Shown: in pieces, positions 43,765 to 54,902 of the stretch | Layout of the letters: each line of letters starts with the position of its first letter | How positions within the stretch are numbered: position 1 is the stretch's first letter | Assembly (NCBI GenBank): GCA_026399835.1 | Contig: JAPLQE010000014.1 | Span: 1-64,000 of the forward strand | DNA from: Burkholderiales bacterium | GTDB lineage: Bacteria; Pseudomonadota; Gammaproteobacteria; Burkholderiales; Burkholderiaceae_E | Reading direction: 5' to 3' | DNA length: 64,000 nucleotides | The notes under the pieces: generated by a model | Database searches by the model: none | Told to the model about the DNA's origin: nothing | The model's input: only the letters and a program-made list of their open reading frames with translations | Program-made: the position numbers and the translations under genes

Positions 43765-45858
43765 GTGAACCGCCTCATTCCGATCTTCGGCACGGCCCTG
43801 GCCCTGGCCGCGATGCCGGCTGCGACCGCGGCCGAGGCGCCTGCGCCCGCCGCGCTCGACGACGTCGTCGTCTCCGCCTCCCGGAGCGCGCAGCGCGCCT
43901 TCGATGCGCCCGCCTCGATCCAGTCCGTCGACGGCGCGACGCTTCGCGCCTCCGGCCCGGGCCTCGGCCTGGCCGAGTCGATGGCACGCGTGCCGGGCCT
44001 GGTCGTGCTCGACCGCCAGAACCAGGCGCAGGACCTGCAGCTGTCGATCCGCGGCTTCGGGGCGCGCTCGACCTTCGGCATCCGCGGCGTGCGGGTGCTG
44101 GTCGACGGCATCCCCGCGACCATGCCGGACGGTCAGGGCCAGCTCTCGACCGTGGTGCTGCCGGCGATCGAGCGCGTCGAGGTGCTGCGCGGCCCGCTCG
44201 CGCAGCTCTACGGCAACGCGGCGGGCGGCGTGCTGCAGGTCTTCACCCGTGAGGGCGCCTCGCCCGCCCGCCTCGGCGCCGAGCTGTACGGCGGCAGCTG
44301 GGGCACGGTGCGCGGCGCCGTGTCCGGCTCGGCGCGCTCGGGCACCTTCGCCGGCCGCGTCGACGCCACCACCTTCGAGACCGACGGCTGGCGCGCGCAC
44401 AGCGCGGCCAGCCGCCGCCAGCAGGACGCGCGGCTCACCTGGGAGGCCCCGACCGGTACGCGCGTCGGCCTGGTCGCGAATGCCTTCGAGCTGCCGCTCG
44501 CGCTCGACCCGGGAGGCCTCACGCGCGCGCAGGTCGCGGCCGACCCGCGCCAGGCCGCGCCCGCCGCGCTCGCGCAGGACGCTCGCAAGTCGGTCGCGCA
44601 GCAGCAGGCCGGTCTCACCGTCGAGCACCGCGTCGACGCCGACACGCGGCTGTCGGCGCGTGTGTACGGCGGCCGCCGCGATCTCGACAACGCGCTGTCG
44701 GTGCCGCTGTCGGCGCAGCTGTCGCCGACCTCGTCGGGCGGCATCGTCGAGCTCGACCGCCGCTACTCGGGCCTCGGGCTGCAGTGGTCGCAGCGGCTGC
44801 GGCTCGGCGGTGCTGCGTTCGAGTTCGTCGCCGGGGTGGAGCTCGACACGATGACGGAGGACCGGCGCGGCTACATCAACGCCGCCGGTGTTCGCGGCGC
44901 GCTCAAGCGCGACGAGACGAACACGGTGAGCAACCGCGACTGGTACGCGCAGCTCGCCTGGCACCTCGCCCCGTCCTGGACCGCGACGCTCGGCGTGCGC
45001 TCGAGCCGCGTGCGCTTCGACACCGCCGACCGGTTCGTCGTCCCCGGCAACCCCGACGACAGCGGCCGCGCCGACTACGACGCGACCAACCCGGTCGCCG
45101 GCCTCGCCTGGCATGCGAGCGACACGCTCAATGTCTACGCGAACCTGGGCCGCGGCTTCGAGACGCCGACCTTCGCCGAGCTGGCCTACCGCTCCGTCGG
45201 CACCGGCCTGAACTACGGGCTGAACGCCGCGCGCTCTCGCCACGCCGAGATCGGCGCGAAGTGGCAGCCGACGCCCGATGGCCGTCTCGACCTGGCGGTG
45301 TTCGACATCCGCACCGACGACGAGATCGTCGTCGCGACCAATGCCGGCGGCCGCTCGACCTTCCGCAACGGCGGGCGCACCCAGCGGCGCGGCGTCGAGC
45401 TCGCGTGGGTGCAGCGGCTCGGGCCCGCCTGGCGCGCGCAGCTCGCGCTCACCGCGCTCGAGGCCACCTTCGTCGACGGCTTCGGCAGCGGCGCGTCGGC
45501 CGTCGCCGCGGGCAACCGGCTGCCGGGCGCGCCCGACAGGCGGGCCTTCGCCGAGCTCGCGTGGCAGCCCTCGGCCCTGCGGGGTCCGTTCGCGGCCGCG
45601 GCCGTCGTGCACGGCGGTCGCCTCTACGTCGACGATGCGAACACCGACTCGACCCCCGCCTGGACGGTGCTGAACCTGCGTGCCGGCCTGCGCCAGCAGC
45701 TCGGGCCGTGGCGCTTCTCGCAGGTCGTGCACCTGGAGAACGCGACCGGCCGGTCCTACATCGGCTCGGTGATCGTCAACGAGGCGAACCAGCGCTTCTT
45801 CGAGCCGTCACCGGGCCGGAGCTGGTATGCGGGGGTGTCGGCGGCGTACGTGTTCTGA
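43765..45858 (+). CDS. TonB-dependent outer-membrane receptor
   Basis: 697 residues from a GTG at 43765; upstream in-frame ATGs give a non-signal-like extension. Signal peptide 1-23 (LIPIFGTALALAAMPAATAA), then a TonB-box-like DDVVVSASR, plug domain (~40-155, with LSIRGFGARSTFGIRGVRVLVDGIP and VEVLRGPLAQLYGNAAGGV), and a 22-strand beta-barrel ending AAYVF, with terminal aromatic residue. It takes up iron chelates, cobalamin or another scarce ligand across the outer membrane, powered by TonB-ExbBD encoded elsewhere. FecA/PfeA-like proteins share this architecture. No transporter or regulator is adjacent, so the ligand is unknown. Confidence 0.92.
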   Translation: MNRLIPIFGTALALAAMPAATAAEAPAPAALDDVVVSASRSAQRAFDAPASIQSVDGATLRASGPGLGLAESMARVPGLVVLDRQNQAQDLQLSIRGFGARSTFGIRGVRVLVDGIPATMPDGQGQLSTVVLPAIERVEVLRGPLAQLYGNAAGGVLQVFTREGASPARLGAELYGGSWGTVRGAVSGSARSGTFAGRVDATTFETDGWRAHSAASRRQQDARLTWEAPTGTRVGLVANAFELPLALDPGGLTRAQVAADPRQAAPAALAQDARKSVAQQQAGLTVEHRVDADTRLSARVYGGRRDLDNALSVPLSAQLSPTSSGGIVELDRRYSGLGLQWSQRLRLGGAAFEFVAGVELDTMTEDRRGYINAAGVRGALKRDETNTVSNRDWYAQLAWHLAPSWTATLGVRSSRVRFDTADRFVVPGNPDDSGRADYDATNPVAGLAWHASDTLNVYANLGRGFETPTFAELAYRSVGTGLNYGLNAARSRHAEIGAKWQPTPDGRLDLAVFDIRTDDEIVVATNAGGRSTFRNGGRTQRRGVELAWVQRLGPAWRAQLALTALEATFVDGFGSGASAVAAGNRLPGAPDRRAFAELAWQPSALRGPFAAAAVVHGGRLYVDDANTDSTPAWTVLNLRAGLRQQLGPWRFSQVVHLENATGRSYIGSVIVNEANQRFFEPSPGRSWYAGVSAAYVF

Positions 45859-45897
45859 CGGCGCGAGGGCCGCTCAGATTGAGCAGCCGCCCTCTCG

Positions 45898-45993
45898 CCC
45901 GCGCCTCAGCACCCGCCCCAAATACCGGCCCGTGTGGCTGCCCTCAGCCTCGGCAATCGCCTCCGGCGTGCCGCTCGCCACCACCCTGCCGCC
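45898..45993 (-). pseudogene. Degenerate copy of the uvrA 3' end
   Basis: This 96-bp segment aligns without gaps to 48431-48526, the last codons of the intact uvrA (minus the final four and the stop), in the same orientation, with about four mismatches by eye. The flanks on the two sides differ. It is joined directly to a gdhA fragment at 45993/45994. It encodes no start or stop of its own and is presumably non-functional. Together with 48431-48526 it is a direct repeat bracketing the accessory gene at 46282-48334. Confidence 0.85.
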
Positions 45994-46130
45994 TTGGTGA
46001 TGACGTCGGGCGCGGGGATGTCCTGCATCAGGTCGATGACGATGCCGATCTCGCTGGTGTAGCGGCGCCTGACCGCTCGAGCTCTTTCATCGGCAGCCGC
46101 AAGGGGTCGCAGCGAGCGCCGCCCTTGGCG
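45994..46130 (-). pseudogene. Degenerate copy of a gdhA internal segment
   Basis: Aligns to 42788-42925, inside gdhA, same orientation, with roughly 13 mismatches and a one-base deletion by eye, so the reading frame is broken. The sequence covers the gdhA stretch that encodes the residues after the active site. Because its identity is about 90%, the copy is not recent, or came from a related strain. It abuts the uvrA fragment to make a chimeric scar. Confidence 0.82.
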
Positions 46131-46131
46131 G

Positions 46132-46148
46132 GCCCGGGCGTCCCGGGC
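46132..46148. repeat. Strong inverted repeat beside the gdhA/uvrA scar
   Basis: GCCCGGG (46132-46138), a 3-base loop, and CCCGGGC (46142-46148) form a perfect 7-bp stem. No T-run follows on either strand, so it is not a typical intrinsic terminator; it could be a secondary-structure end point of a rearrangement or the remains of a terminator. The rest of 46149-46281 holds no gene that I can support. Confidence 0.45.
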
Positions 46149-46281
46149 TAGGGTGCCCCCCAGCTAGTCGGCCGTGCCGTTGTACGCGACCATCGGGCGC
46201 GTTCGAGGTCGCTCGCCTGTGAGGCGATGCTGCAAGCCATGACCTCGGCACGCGTATCCCTCAGAGGTCTGCAAGCCTTCG

Positions 46282-47427
46282 ATGCCCGGACCCGTTGTTG
46301 CCCAGCGCAGTACGCCAATCCTGCCTAATGCACGGTCCGCCAGTGCGCTGGGCTCGCGGAGCGGTGTGCGGTCCGCCGCGAACAACATCGTGCGTGCCCC
46401 GGCTCGTCCGTCGGCACCGGCTCGCCCGCCGGCACCGGCTCGCCCGCCGGCCCGCATTCCTGCGGCGGCGTCGGCCCCCAAGGCCGTTCGCACGCCCGGT
46501 GGTGTGCTCAGCTCACCCTTACTCCTCGGGGTCGGGTTGGCGGCGGCGGCCCTCGAGCTTCTGGCTCCCCGTTCAGCGAATCACGGTGAGATCCGTTGGT
46601 TGGCACAGCGCCGCGCCGAGCAGTTCGTCGAAGACCTGGGAAGCGGGCAGAGGGTCGCGCAGGCGCTGTCGAGGCTGCCGGCGGGACTGTTCGTCAACGA
46701 CATTACTGTGGCCACACTGCGGGCCGAGCGCACCGAGTTGGCGAATGCGATCGCCCGGCGGGACCGCACCGCGGCCCTGCAGCACTTCGGAACGATCGCC
46801 AAGGCCATGGCTTTCGATGCCCGTGCGAAGGATGCGGGCGTCGCCGCCGTCGGCCGCGAGATCGGGCAGTTCAAGAACGTCACGGCGCCGCGTCTGCTGG
46901 CGACTGTCCGCCCGAGGGCGTCTGGAACGGCTCCGGGGGCATCGCGCTCAGATCACAAGGTCCCTGGCGCCGGCCCGCATACCGCTCGGGCGCAGCACGG
47001 CCCCGTACCGACGGCCCCGCTCCGCCGACTGCCCGTGCTGGGCGGGTCCAGCGCGGCGGCCCCGCCGCAGCCTGCCCGACTAGAGCGCGCGTCACGGGTC
47101 ACGCATACCCGCGGCACCGGCACCCAGGCCGGCGAAGGGGCGGCCGCGCTCGAGCGCAAGGTCCTCAACAGGCGCCTCAGAGAACTCGAGACCGCTCGCC
47201 GGCTGGTCTACGAGGCCCGCAAGACCCAGTGGGTCGGCGGCTCCGTGGATGATGTGGCGCGCCAGGTGTACGCCCGGATGGGGGGGGCAGGCCACGCTGG
47301 GGGTGAGCGAGGACGCATTCGTCTCGCTGGTGCAGGCTCCGGGACTCATCGCCGGGTCGCATGGCAGCGGCCGAGTCAGTGCGAGCGCCAGCGGCGGGGC
47401 GGGGGCCGGGGTAGGGGGGAGGGCTGA
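46282..47427 (+). CDS. Hypothetical protein, N-terminal part of a gene split at a G8 run
   Basis: 381 residues in this frame, but only the first ~334 look like real protein; the rest, after the G8 run at 47280-47287, is Gly/Arg-rich frame-shifted sequence. Residues ~35-60 are Ala-Arg-Pro repeats, a short hydrophobic segment follows (LLLGVGLAAAALELL, ~75-92), then charged helical stretches (RTELANAIARRDRTAALQHF; LNRRLRELETARRLVYEARK). The 3' end, DDVARQVYARMGG, continues into QATLGVSEDAF of the next reading frame if one G is removed. A proline-rich head and helical body are common in secreted effectors. No family recognised. Confidence 0.6.
   Translation: MPGPVVAQRSTPILPNARSASALGSRSGVRSAANNIVRAPARPSAPARPPAPARPPARIPAAASAPKAVRTPGGVLSSPLLLGVGLAAAALELLAPRSANHGEIRWLAQRRAEQFVEDLGSGQRVAQALSRLPAGLFVNDITVATLRAERTELANAIARRDRTAALQHFGTIAKAMAFDARAKDAGVAAVGREIGQFKNVTAPRLLATVRPRASGTAPGASRSDHKVPGAGPHTARAQHGPVPTAPLRRLPVLGGSSAAAPPQPARLERASRVTHTRGTGTQAGEGAAALERKVLNRRLRELETARRLVYEARKTQWVGGSVDDVARQVYARMGGAGHAGGERGRIRLAGAGSGTHRRVAWQRPSQCERQRRGGGRGRGEG
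46399..46452 (+). repeat. Three tandem 18-bp repeats encoding Ala-Arg-Pro units
   Basis: Units at 46399-46416, 46417-46434 and 46435-46452 start CCGGCTCG. The last two differ only at the final base and the first by two further substitutions. They encode six-residue ARPxAP units in the accessory gene, and could expand or contract by slippage without breaking the frame. Confidence 0.65.
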
Positions 47428-48334
47428 ACAGGACTCGGTCTTGGAGAGGTACTACATGCCGTCCGTGTACCCGCCCGATCCTCGCTGGGCGCGGATCATG
47501 CATGAATCGGTCCGGGGGGCGGTGGGCGCCTTGAGCCGGAACCCGGGCTTGCCTTTACAGGAGGTGCTCGGCGGACTGATCCAGACCGTTCGGCTGCCAC
47601 TCGAACAGCACTCGCGGACAGTGCTTGCGCCCAGCTCGTATTTCTTGAGCCACGCGCCAAAGTTCGGATATCCCCGCACCCATCCCCACTCACGTGCGCG
47701 ACTGTTCTTTGGGGAAGCCAGCGAATACAAGGCCTTCAGACCACTGGCGATTAGTCGCCTGAAGGAAGGCGGGCGACAGGAGACATCGCAGTATTGGAAC
47801 CCGTTGGATCCACAGGGCCAAGGGAAACTGCACATCATGTCAAGCCGCCTCGAGTTCTCGTACCCGGACACCGAGGGCGTGATCCCTCTGGGTCGACTGA
47901 CAGGGTCGCTCTGGGTGCCGGGACATAACGATCCCCGCATGAACCAACCGTGGGGCAGAATGATCTACGAGTCGGCAACACCTGAGGTCATCCCGTCCAT
48001 GCTGAGGGCTGCCGATCGGGCCTTCCAAGGTGTGATACGCATCGCGCAGGACCTGGATGGCGGCTCGCGCTCGCAGGACGAGCCTACCCTGACTTCGATC
48101 GTCGATCATGCCGCCAAGGTCTACTGGCTGCTGTCCCACGCGTGGCCCTACAAGCGCGGCAGCGCCTGCATCGCCGATCTGTCGACCAAGGTGATCTTCG
48201 ACCGGCTCGGCATCGAAGTGCCCGCGTTCAAGCCCGAGCACTACCCGAACATCAACGCTCTGTTCAGCCCGGTCGAGATGTTCCGCCCGGACTATCCGTC
48301 GTTCTTCCAGGGCGCCTTCAGGTGGGCGCGCTGA
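47249..48334 (+). CDS. Hypothetical protein, C-terminal part of the G8-split gene, effector-like
   Basis: From about 47288 to the stop at 48334, 348 residues of convincing protein; the ATGs at 47249/47252 probably are not the natural start. Codon use and GC are lower than in neighbours, especially after 47600. Features: PSVYPPDPRWARIMHESV; FFGEASEYKAFRP; and a C-terminal YWLLSHAWPYKRGSACIADL, which has an A-x-P-x-x-RGSA-x-I core I associate loosely with bacterial secreted effector/toxin C-termini. That assignment is uncertain and rests on memory only. The gene lies between direct repeats of the uvrA 3' end and has no recognisable partner. Confidence 0.6.
   Translation: MMWRARCTPGWGGQATLGVSEDAFVSLVQAPGLIAGSHGSGRVSASASGGAGAGVGGRAEQDSVLERYYMPSVYPPDPRWARIMHESVRGAVGALSRNPGLPLQEVLGGLIQTVRLPLEQHSRTVLAPSSYFLSHAPKFGYPRTHPHSRARLFFGEASEYKAFRPLAISRLKEGGRQETSQYWNPLDPQGQGKLHIMSSRLEFSYPDTEGVIPLGRLTGSLWVPGHNDPRMNQPWGRMIYESATPEVIPSMLRAADRAFQGVIRIAQDLDGGSRSQDEPTLTSIVDHAAKVYWLLSHAWPYKRGSACIADLSTKVIFDRLGIEVPAFKPEHYPNINALFSPVEMFRPDYPSFFQGAFRWAR
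47280..47287 (+). repeat. Run of eight G at the frame switch of the split gene
   Basis: Eight consecutive G at 47280-47287. Upstream of it the coding signal is in the frame that starts at 46282; downstream it is in the frame of the 47249-48334 ORF. Removing one G would give a continuous ~682-residue protein. This may be phase variation by slippage, a fixed frameshift, or a sequencing error. Confidence 0.7.
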
Positions 48335-48418
48335 GCGCCGTCCAGAGTCCAGCAACGCTGCCCGGTCCGCGCCCGCCGTCGGGGGCGATATGAAATCCAA
48401 CGGCCTCCACAAACCCGA

Positions 48419-51484
<3,066 letters not shown>

Positions 51485-51533
51485 CGGGGGCTGCCCGCAG
51501 CGGTGCGCGGCGGGCCGTGAATGGGCAACCTGC

Positions 51534-51539
51534 TAATAT
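51534..51539 (+). promoter_or_regulatory. AT-rich -10-like element in the uvrA / MFS intergenic region
   Basis: TAATAT at 51534-51539, in GCTAATATAG, is the only AT-rich stretch of the 105-bp gap. It can serve as a -10 for the rightward MFS gene (51590); read on the other strand, TATATT could serve uvrA. No clear -35 for either direction. A LexA-type CTGT-N8-ACAG box was not seen. Confidence 0.4.
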
Positions 51540-51589
51540 AGCCGACTCGGACACCCTGTCCCTTCCGGCCGTACCCCCCTCGGTTCCCC

Positions 51590-52831
51590 ATGTCTGCCGA
51601 CCCCGCCGCCGTGGCCGCGCCGGACGCCCGTCGCATGACGCCGCTCGAGCTGCGAGCGAGCCTGTCGCTCGCGTCGCTCTACGCGTTCCGCATGCTCGGC
51701 CTGTTCCTGATCCTGCCGGTCTTCGCGGTCCATGCCCACACGCTGCCGGGCGGCCACCAGCCCCTGCTGGTGGGTCTGGTGCTCGGCATCTACAGCCTCA
51801 CGCAGGGTCTGCTGCAGCTGCCCTTCGGCATGGCCTCCGACCGCCTCGGGCGCAAGCCGGTGATCATCTTCGGGCTGGTGCTGTTCGCGCTGGGCAGCGT
51901 GGCCGCCGCGCAGGCGACCGACATCACCTGGACCCTCATCGGGCGCGCGCTGCAGGGCACCGGCGCGATCTCCGCCGCGGTCACCGCCTGCATCGCCGAC
52001 CTGACGCGCGACTCGCAGCGCACCAAGGCCATGGGGCTCGTCGGCGCCTCGATCGGCCTGACCTTCGCGCTGTCGCTGGTCGCCGCGCCCCTGCTGTACG
52101 AGTGGGTCGGCATGGCGGGCATGTTCTACCTGACCGGCGCGCTCGCGGTCGTCGGCATCGCCGTCGTGCTGTTCGCGGTGCCGCCGCTGCCGCTGCCGGT
52201 GCACAGGGTCGGCGAGGGCGTGCAGCGCACGCGGTTCCGCGAGGTCGCGCTCGACGCCGAGCTGATGCGGCTCAACGTCGGCATCTTCGCGCTTCATTTC
52301 GTGCAGATGGCGATGTTCGTGGTGCTGCCGGCCTGGCTGGTCGAGCGTGCGCAGCTGCCGCTGGCCGAGCACTGGAAGGTCTACCTGCCGGTGGTCGCCG
52401 CCTCGTTCGTGCTGATGGTCCCGCCGATCGCATGGGGCGAGCGCGCCGGCCGCCTGCGGCTGGTCACGCTGGTCTCGATCGCGGCGATCCTGGTCTCGCA
52501 GCTCGGCTACGCGACGCAGCCGGTCGGCATCCTGCCGTTCGTCGTGCTGCTGCTGGTGTTCTTCGCGGCCTTCAACGTGCTCGAGGCCACCGTGCCCTCC
52601 ATGGTCTCGCGGCTCGCGCCGCCCGATGTCCGGGGGACCGCGCTCGGGCTCTACAACACCGTGCAGGCGCTCGGCCTGTTCGCCGGCGGCGCGCTCGGCG
52701 GCTGGGCCTCGTCGCGTTTCGGCGGCGTGTCGGTCTTCGTGCTGTGCGCGGGCGTGATGGCGGTCTGGGGGATCGTCGCCGCGGGCCAGCGGCGCTGGCC
52801 GCAGCCGGGCGGGCGCGCCTCGGCGCACTGA
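51590..52831 (+). CDS. MFS transporter (YajR-like drug/solute exporter)
   Basis: 413 residues with twelve predicted transmembrane helices. Motif A variant PFGMASDRLGRKPVI lies in loop 2-3. A 15-residue N-terminal cytosolic tail precedes helix 1. It lacks a C-terminal YAM domain. In betaproteobacteria an MFS gene often follows divergently next to uvrA and upstream of ssb, so this is probably the conserved neighbour. The substrate is unknown; multidrug efflux is common for this branch. Confidence 0.9.
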   Translation: MSADPAAVAAPDARRMTPLELRASLSLASLYAFRMLGLFLILPVFAVHAHTLPGGHQPLLVGLVLGIYSLTQGLLQLPFGMASDRLGRKPVIIFGLVLFALGSVAAAQATDITWTLIGRALQGTGAISAAVTACIADLTRDSQRTKAMGLVGASIGLTFALSLVAAPLLYEWVGMAGMFYLTGALAVVGIAVVLFAVPPLPLPVHRVGEGVQRTRFREVALDAELMRLNVGIFALHFVQMAMFVVLPAWLVERAQLPLAEHWKVYLPVVAASFVLMVPPIAWGERAGRLRLVTLVSIAAILVSQLGYATQPVGILPFVVLLLVFFAAFNVLEATVPSMVSRLAPPDVRGTALGLYNTVQALGLFAGGALGGWASSRFGGVSVFVLCAGVMAVWGIVAAGQRRWPQPGGRASAH

Positions 52832-52932
52832 CGGAGGCCGCGAACACGCCTGCTGCGCGTCCCGATCCGACGCCTGCGGTGCTTGCCATGAGCAGCCTCG
52901 CGGCTGCAGGCGCGAGTCGTTCGGCCGGCATC

Positions 52933-52951
52933 TCGACGCAGTGCGTCGAGC
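52933..52951. terminator. Hairpin between two convergent MFS genes
   Basis: CTCGACGCAGTGCGTCGAG is a perfect inverted repeat (9-bp arms, single central base; in practice 8 bp with a 3-base loop) in the 141-bp gap between the convergent MFS genes. There is no T-run, but its position suggests bidirectional termination. Confidence 0.45.
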
Positions 52952-52972
52952 ATGCGCCGCGAAACCCCGGTC

Positions 52973-54172
52973 TCACCGTTCGGCTGCGCGCCGCCTCGTG
53001 AAGACGCTGCCGGCGGCCACGGCCGCAGCCACCCCCCACAGCATCGCGGCCGCTCCGATCGCGGCCGCCGCGCCGGCCAGCGCGACCGGCACCGTGACCG
53101 AGCCCAGCCCGACCCACATCGTGCGCAGCGCGAGCATGCCTCCCCGGTGCCGCTCGTCGACCGCCTGGTGCATCGCCGACAGGACCATCGGCTGGGCCGC
53201 GCCGATCGCCACGCCGAGCGCGAACGCGCAGGCGCCCATGTAGGCGGCCGACTCGCCGAGCGGATACAGCACGTAGACCGCGGCCGAAGCGAGCATCGAG
53301 CCGCACAGCACCCACGACTCGCGCAGCCGATGGGCGAGCCACGGGATCGCCATGCGTACCCCGGCGATGCCGAGCGCGAACAGGCCGTACACCGTGCCGA
53401 TCGCGGTCGCCGACAGGCCGCGCGCGTGGCCCAAGGTCGGCACGATGAAGCCGTGCACGTCCCAGCCACCGGTGATCAGCAGGTCGACGACCATCATCCG
53501 GCGCACGGTCAGGTGCCGCAGCACCTCGAGCAGCGAGCCGGGCGGGCCTCCCTGCCCGGGCGCGGGCACCGGCGGTGTGCGCGCGGCGCGCGCCAGCAGC
53601 GCGGCGGTGGCGGTGAACGCGAGCAGGCCCGCGCAGGCCGCGGTCGCGCCGGCCGTATCGAGCATCGCGCCGGCGGCGACCGGCCCGATCAGGTTGGCGA
53701 TGGGTGGCGCGAGCCCGACCCAGGCGAAGGCGCCGCGCAGCGCCGCGGCGTCGCGCGCCATCCGCGCCGCGGTGCGCTGCGCGACCACCAGGCCGGCATT
53801 GGCCGACCCGCCGCCGATCGCCGCGCCCGCGCACAGCAGCAGGAGCCGCGGCGTGCCGTCGAACAGGCTGGCGGCGAGCGCGACCAGCCCCGCGGCCGCG
53901 CCGAGCACGAGCGCCACGGCCATCGCCCTGTGGTAGCCGCGGCGTTCGACCACGCGGCCGACCGGCCACGCGACCGCGAGTGGCCCGAGCCCGAAGCAGG
54001 CGAGCAGCACGCCGACCTGCCAGGCGGGCGCGCCCGCGTCGAGCAGCAGCAGCGGACCCACGATCCGGATGCCGGTCATCGCGGCGTGCAGGCTCACCTG
54101 CGCCGCGATCAGCACGGGCAGGCCGTGCAGGCGCTCCGCGCGGCGCGGATCGGAGGAGGGCGGCAGCGTCAC
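52973..54172 (-). CDS. MFS transporter, second
   Basis: 399 residues, twelve predicted helices with large Ala/Leu content. GLSATAIGTVYGLFALGIAG and MHQAVDERHRGGMLALRTMW match the sugar/drug-efflux MFS branch; the motif-A-like GPLAVAWPVGRVVERRGYHRAM is divergent. It is convergent with the first MFS gene and divergent from ssb. It is not closely similar to the 51590 protein, so this is not a tandem duplication. It interrupts the usual MFS/ssb adjacency. Confidence 0.87.
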   Translation of the reverse strand: MTLPPSSDPRRAERLHGLPVLIAAQVSLHAAMTGIRIVGPLLLLDAGAPAWQVGVLLACFGLGPLAVAWPVGRVVERRGYHRAMAVALVLGAAAGLVALAASLFDGTPRLLLLCAGAAIGGGSANAGLVVAQRTAARMARDAAALRGAFAWVGLAPPIANLIGPVAAGAMLDTAGATAACAGLLAFTATAALLARAARTPPVPAPGQGGPPGSLLEVLRHLTVRRMMVVDLLITGGWDVHGFIVPTLGHARGLSATAIGTVYGLFALGIAGVRMAIPWLAHRLRESWVLCGSMLASAAVYVLYPLGESAAYMGACAFALGVAIGAAQPMVLSAMHQAVDERHRGGMLALRTMWVGLGSVTVPVALAGAAAAIGAAAMLWGVAAAVAAGSVFTRRRAAER

Positions 54173-54280
54173 ACGACGAGTCTAGCCAGCGGGTCGCGAC
54201 CGACGCTTCCGTTTTCGAGGGTGGCGCGATACGTCCTCCGGCCTACGCCGTCCGATGAGGGGGCGGACCGTCGGCCGGGG

Positions 54281-54286
54281 TATCCT
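54281..54286 (+). promoter_or_regulatory. TATCCT, candidate -10 element of ssb
   Basis: GGGGTATCCTTGCAACC; 78 bp before the ssb ATG, giving a ~70-base leader. No clear -35. It shares its core with elements at 39220, 43751 and 61489. Confidence 0.35.
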
Positions 54287-54363
54287 TGCAACCTGAATCG
54301 CGGGCACGTCCGCCGTGCCGCCGCCGGAGTCCCCGGCGTCGCGTCCCCTCTCAGGAGAGCCCC

Positions 54364-54897
54364 ATGGCATCTGTCAACAAGGTCATCGTCGTCGGCAATC
54401 TCGGCAAGGATCCCGAGACCCGCTACTCGCCCAACGGCGGCGCCATCTGCAACGTGCGGATCGCCACCACGCGCAACTGGAAGGACAAGGCCACCGGCGA
54501 GAAGAAGGAGGAGACCGAATGGCATTCGGTGGTCTTCTACGACCGCCTGGCCGAGATCGCCGGCGAGTACCTGAAGAAGGGCCGCTCGGTCTACGTCGAG
54601 GGTCGGCTCAAGACCCGCAAGTGGCAGGACAAGGAAGGCCAGGACCGCTACACCACCGAGATCATCGCGGCCGAGATGCAGCTGCTCGGCTCGCGCGAGG
54701 GCATGGGCGGTGACCGCACCCCGCCCGACGACGGCGGCGGCTACAACCGCGAATCCTACGGTGACGGCGGCGGCGGCGGCGGCGGGGCCGCTCGCTCCGG
54801 TGGCGGCGGTGCCCGGCCCGGCGGCGGCGGCGCCCCGGCGCGCAAGCCGGCGCCCGCGACCGGCCTCACCGACATGGACGACGACATTCCGTTCTGA
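54364..54897 (+). CDS. ssb: Single-stranded DNA-binding protein
   Basis: 177 residues from the ATG at 54364, with a strong AGGAGA ribosome-binding site; an upstream in-frame ATG at 54286 lacks one. The OB-fold starts [20 protein letters not shown] and includes [19 protein letters not shown] and [21 protein letters not shown] Gly-rich linker (residues ~125-160) leads to the acidic tip DMDDDIPF, which docks repair and replication partners. It binds single-stranded DNA as a tetramer in replication, recombination and repair. Confidence 0.96.
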   Translation: MASVNKVIVVGNLGKDPETRYSPNGGAICNVRIATTRNWKDKATGEKKEETEWHSVVFYDRLAEIAGEYLKKGRSVYVEGRLKTRKWQDKEGQDRYTTEIIAAEMQLLGSREGMGGDRTPPDDGGGYNRESYGDGGGGGGGAARSGGGGARPGGGGAPARKPAPATGLTDMDDDIPF

Positions 54898-54902
54898 GCC
54901 CG

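Noticed and set aside
46164-46493. Minus-strand ORF of 109 codons beside the scar
   Set aside because: Gly/Arg/Ala-rich antisense of the proline-rich start of the accessory gene; no ribosome-binding site or family.
51485-51589. LexA (SOS) box for uvrA
   Set aside because: No CTGT-N8-ACAG match; only a partial CTGT half-site near 51556 was found.
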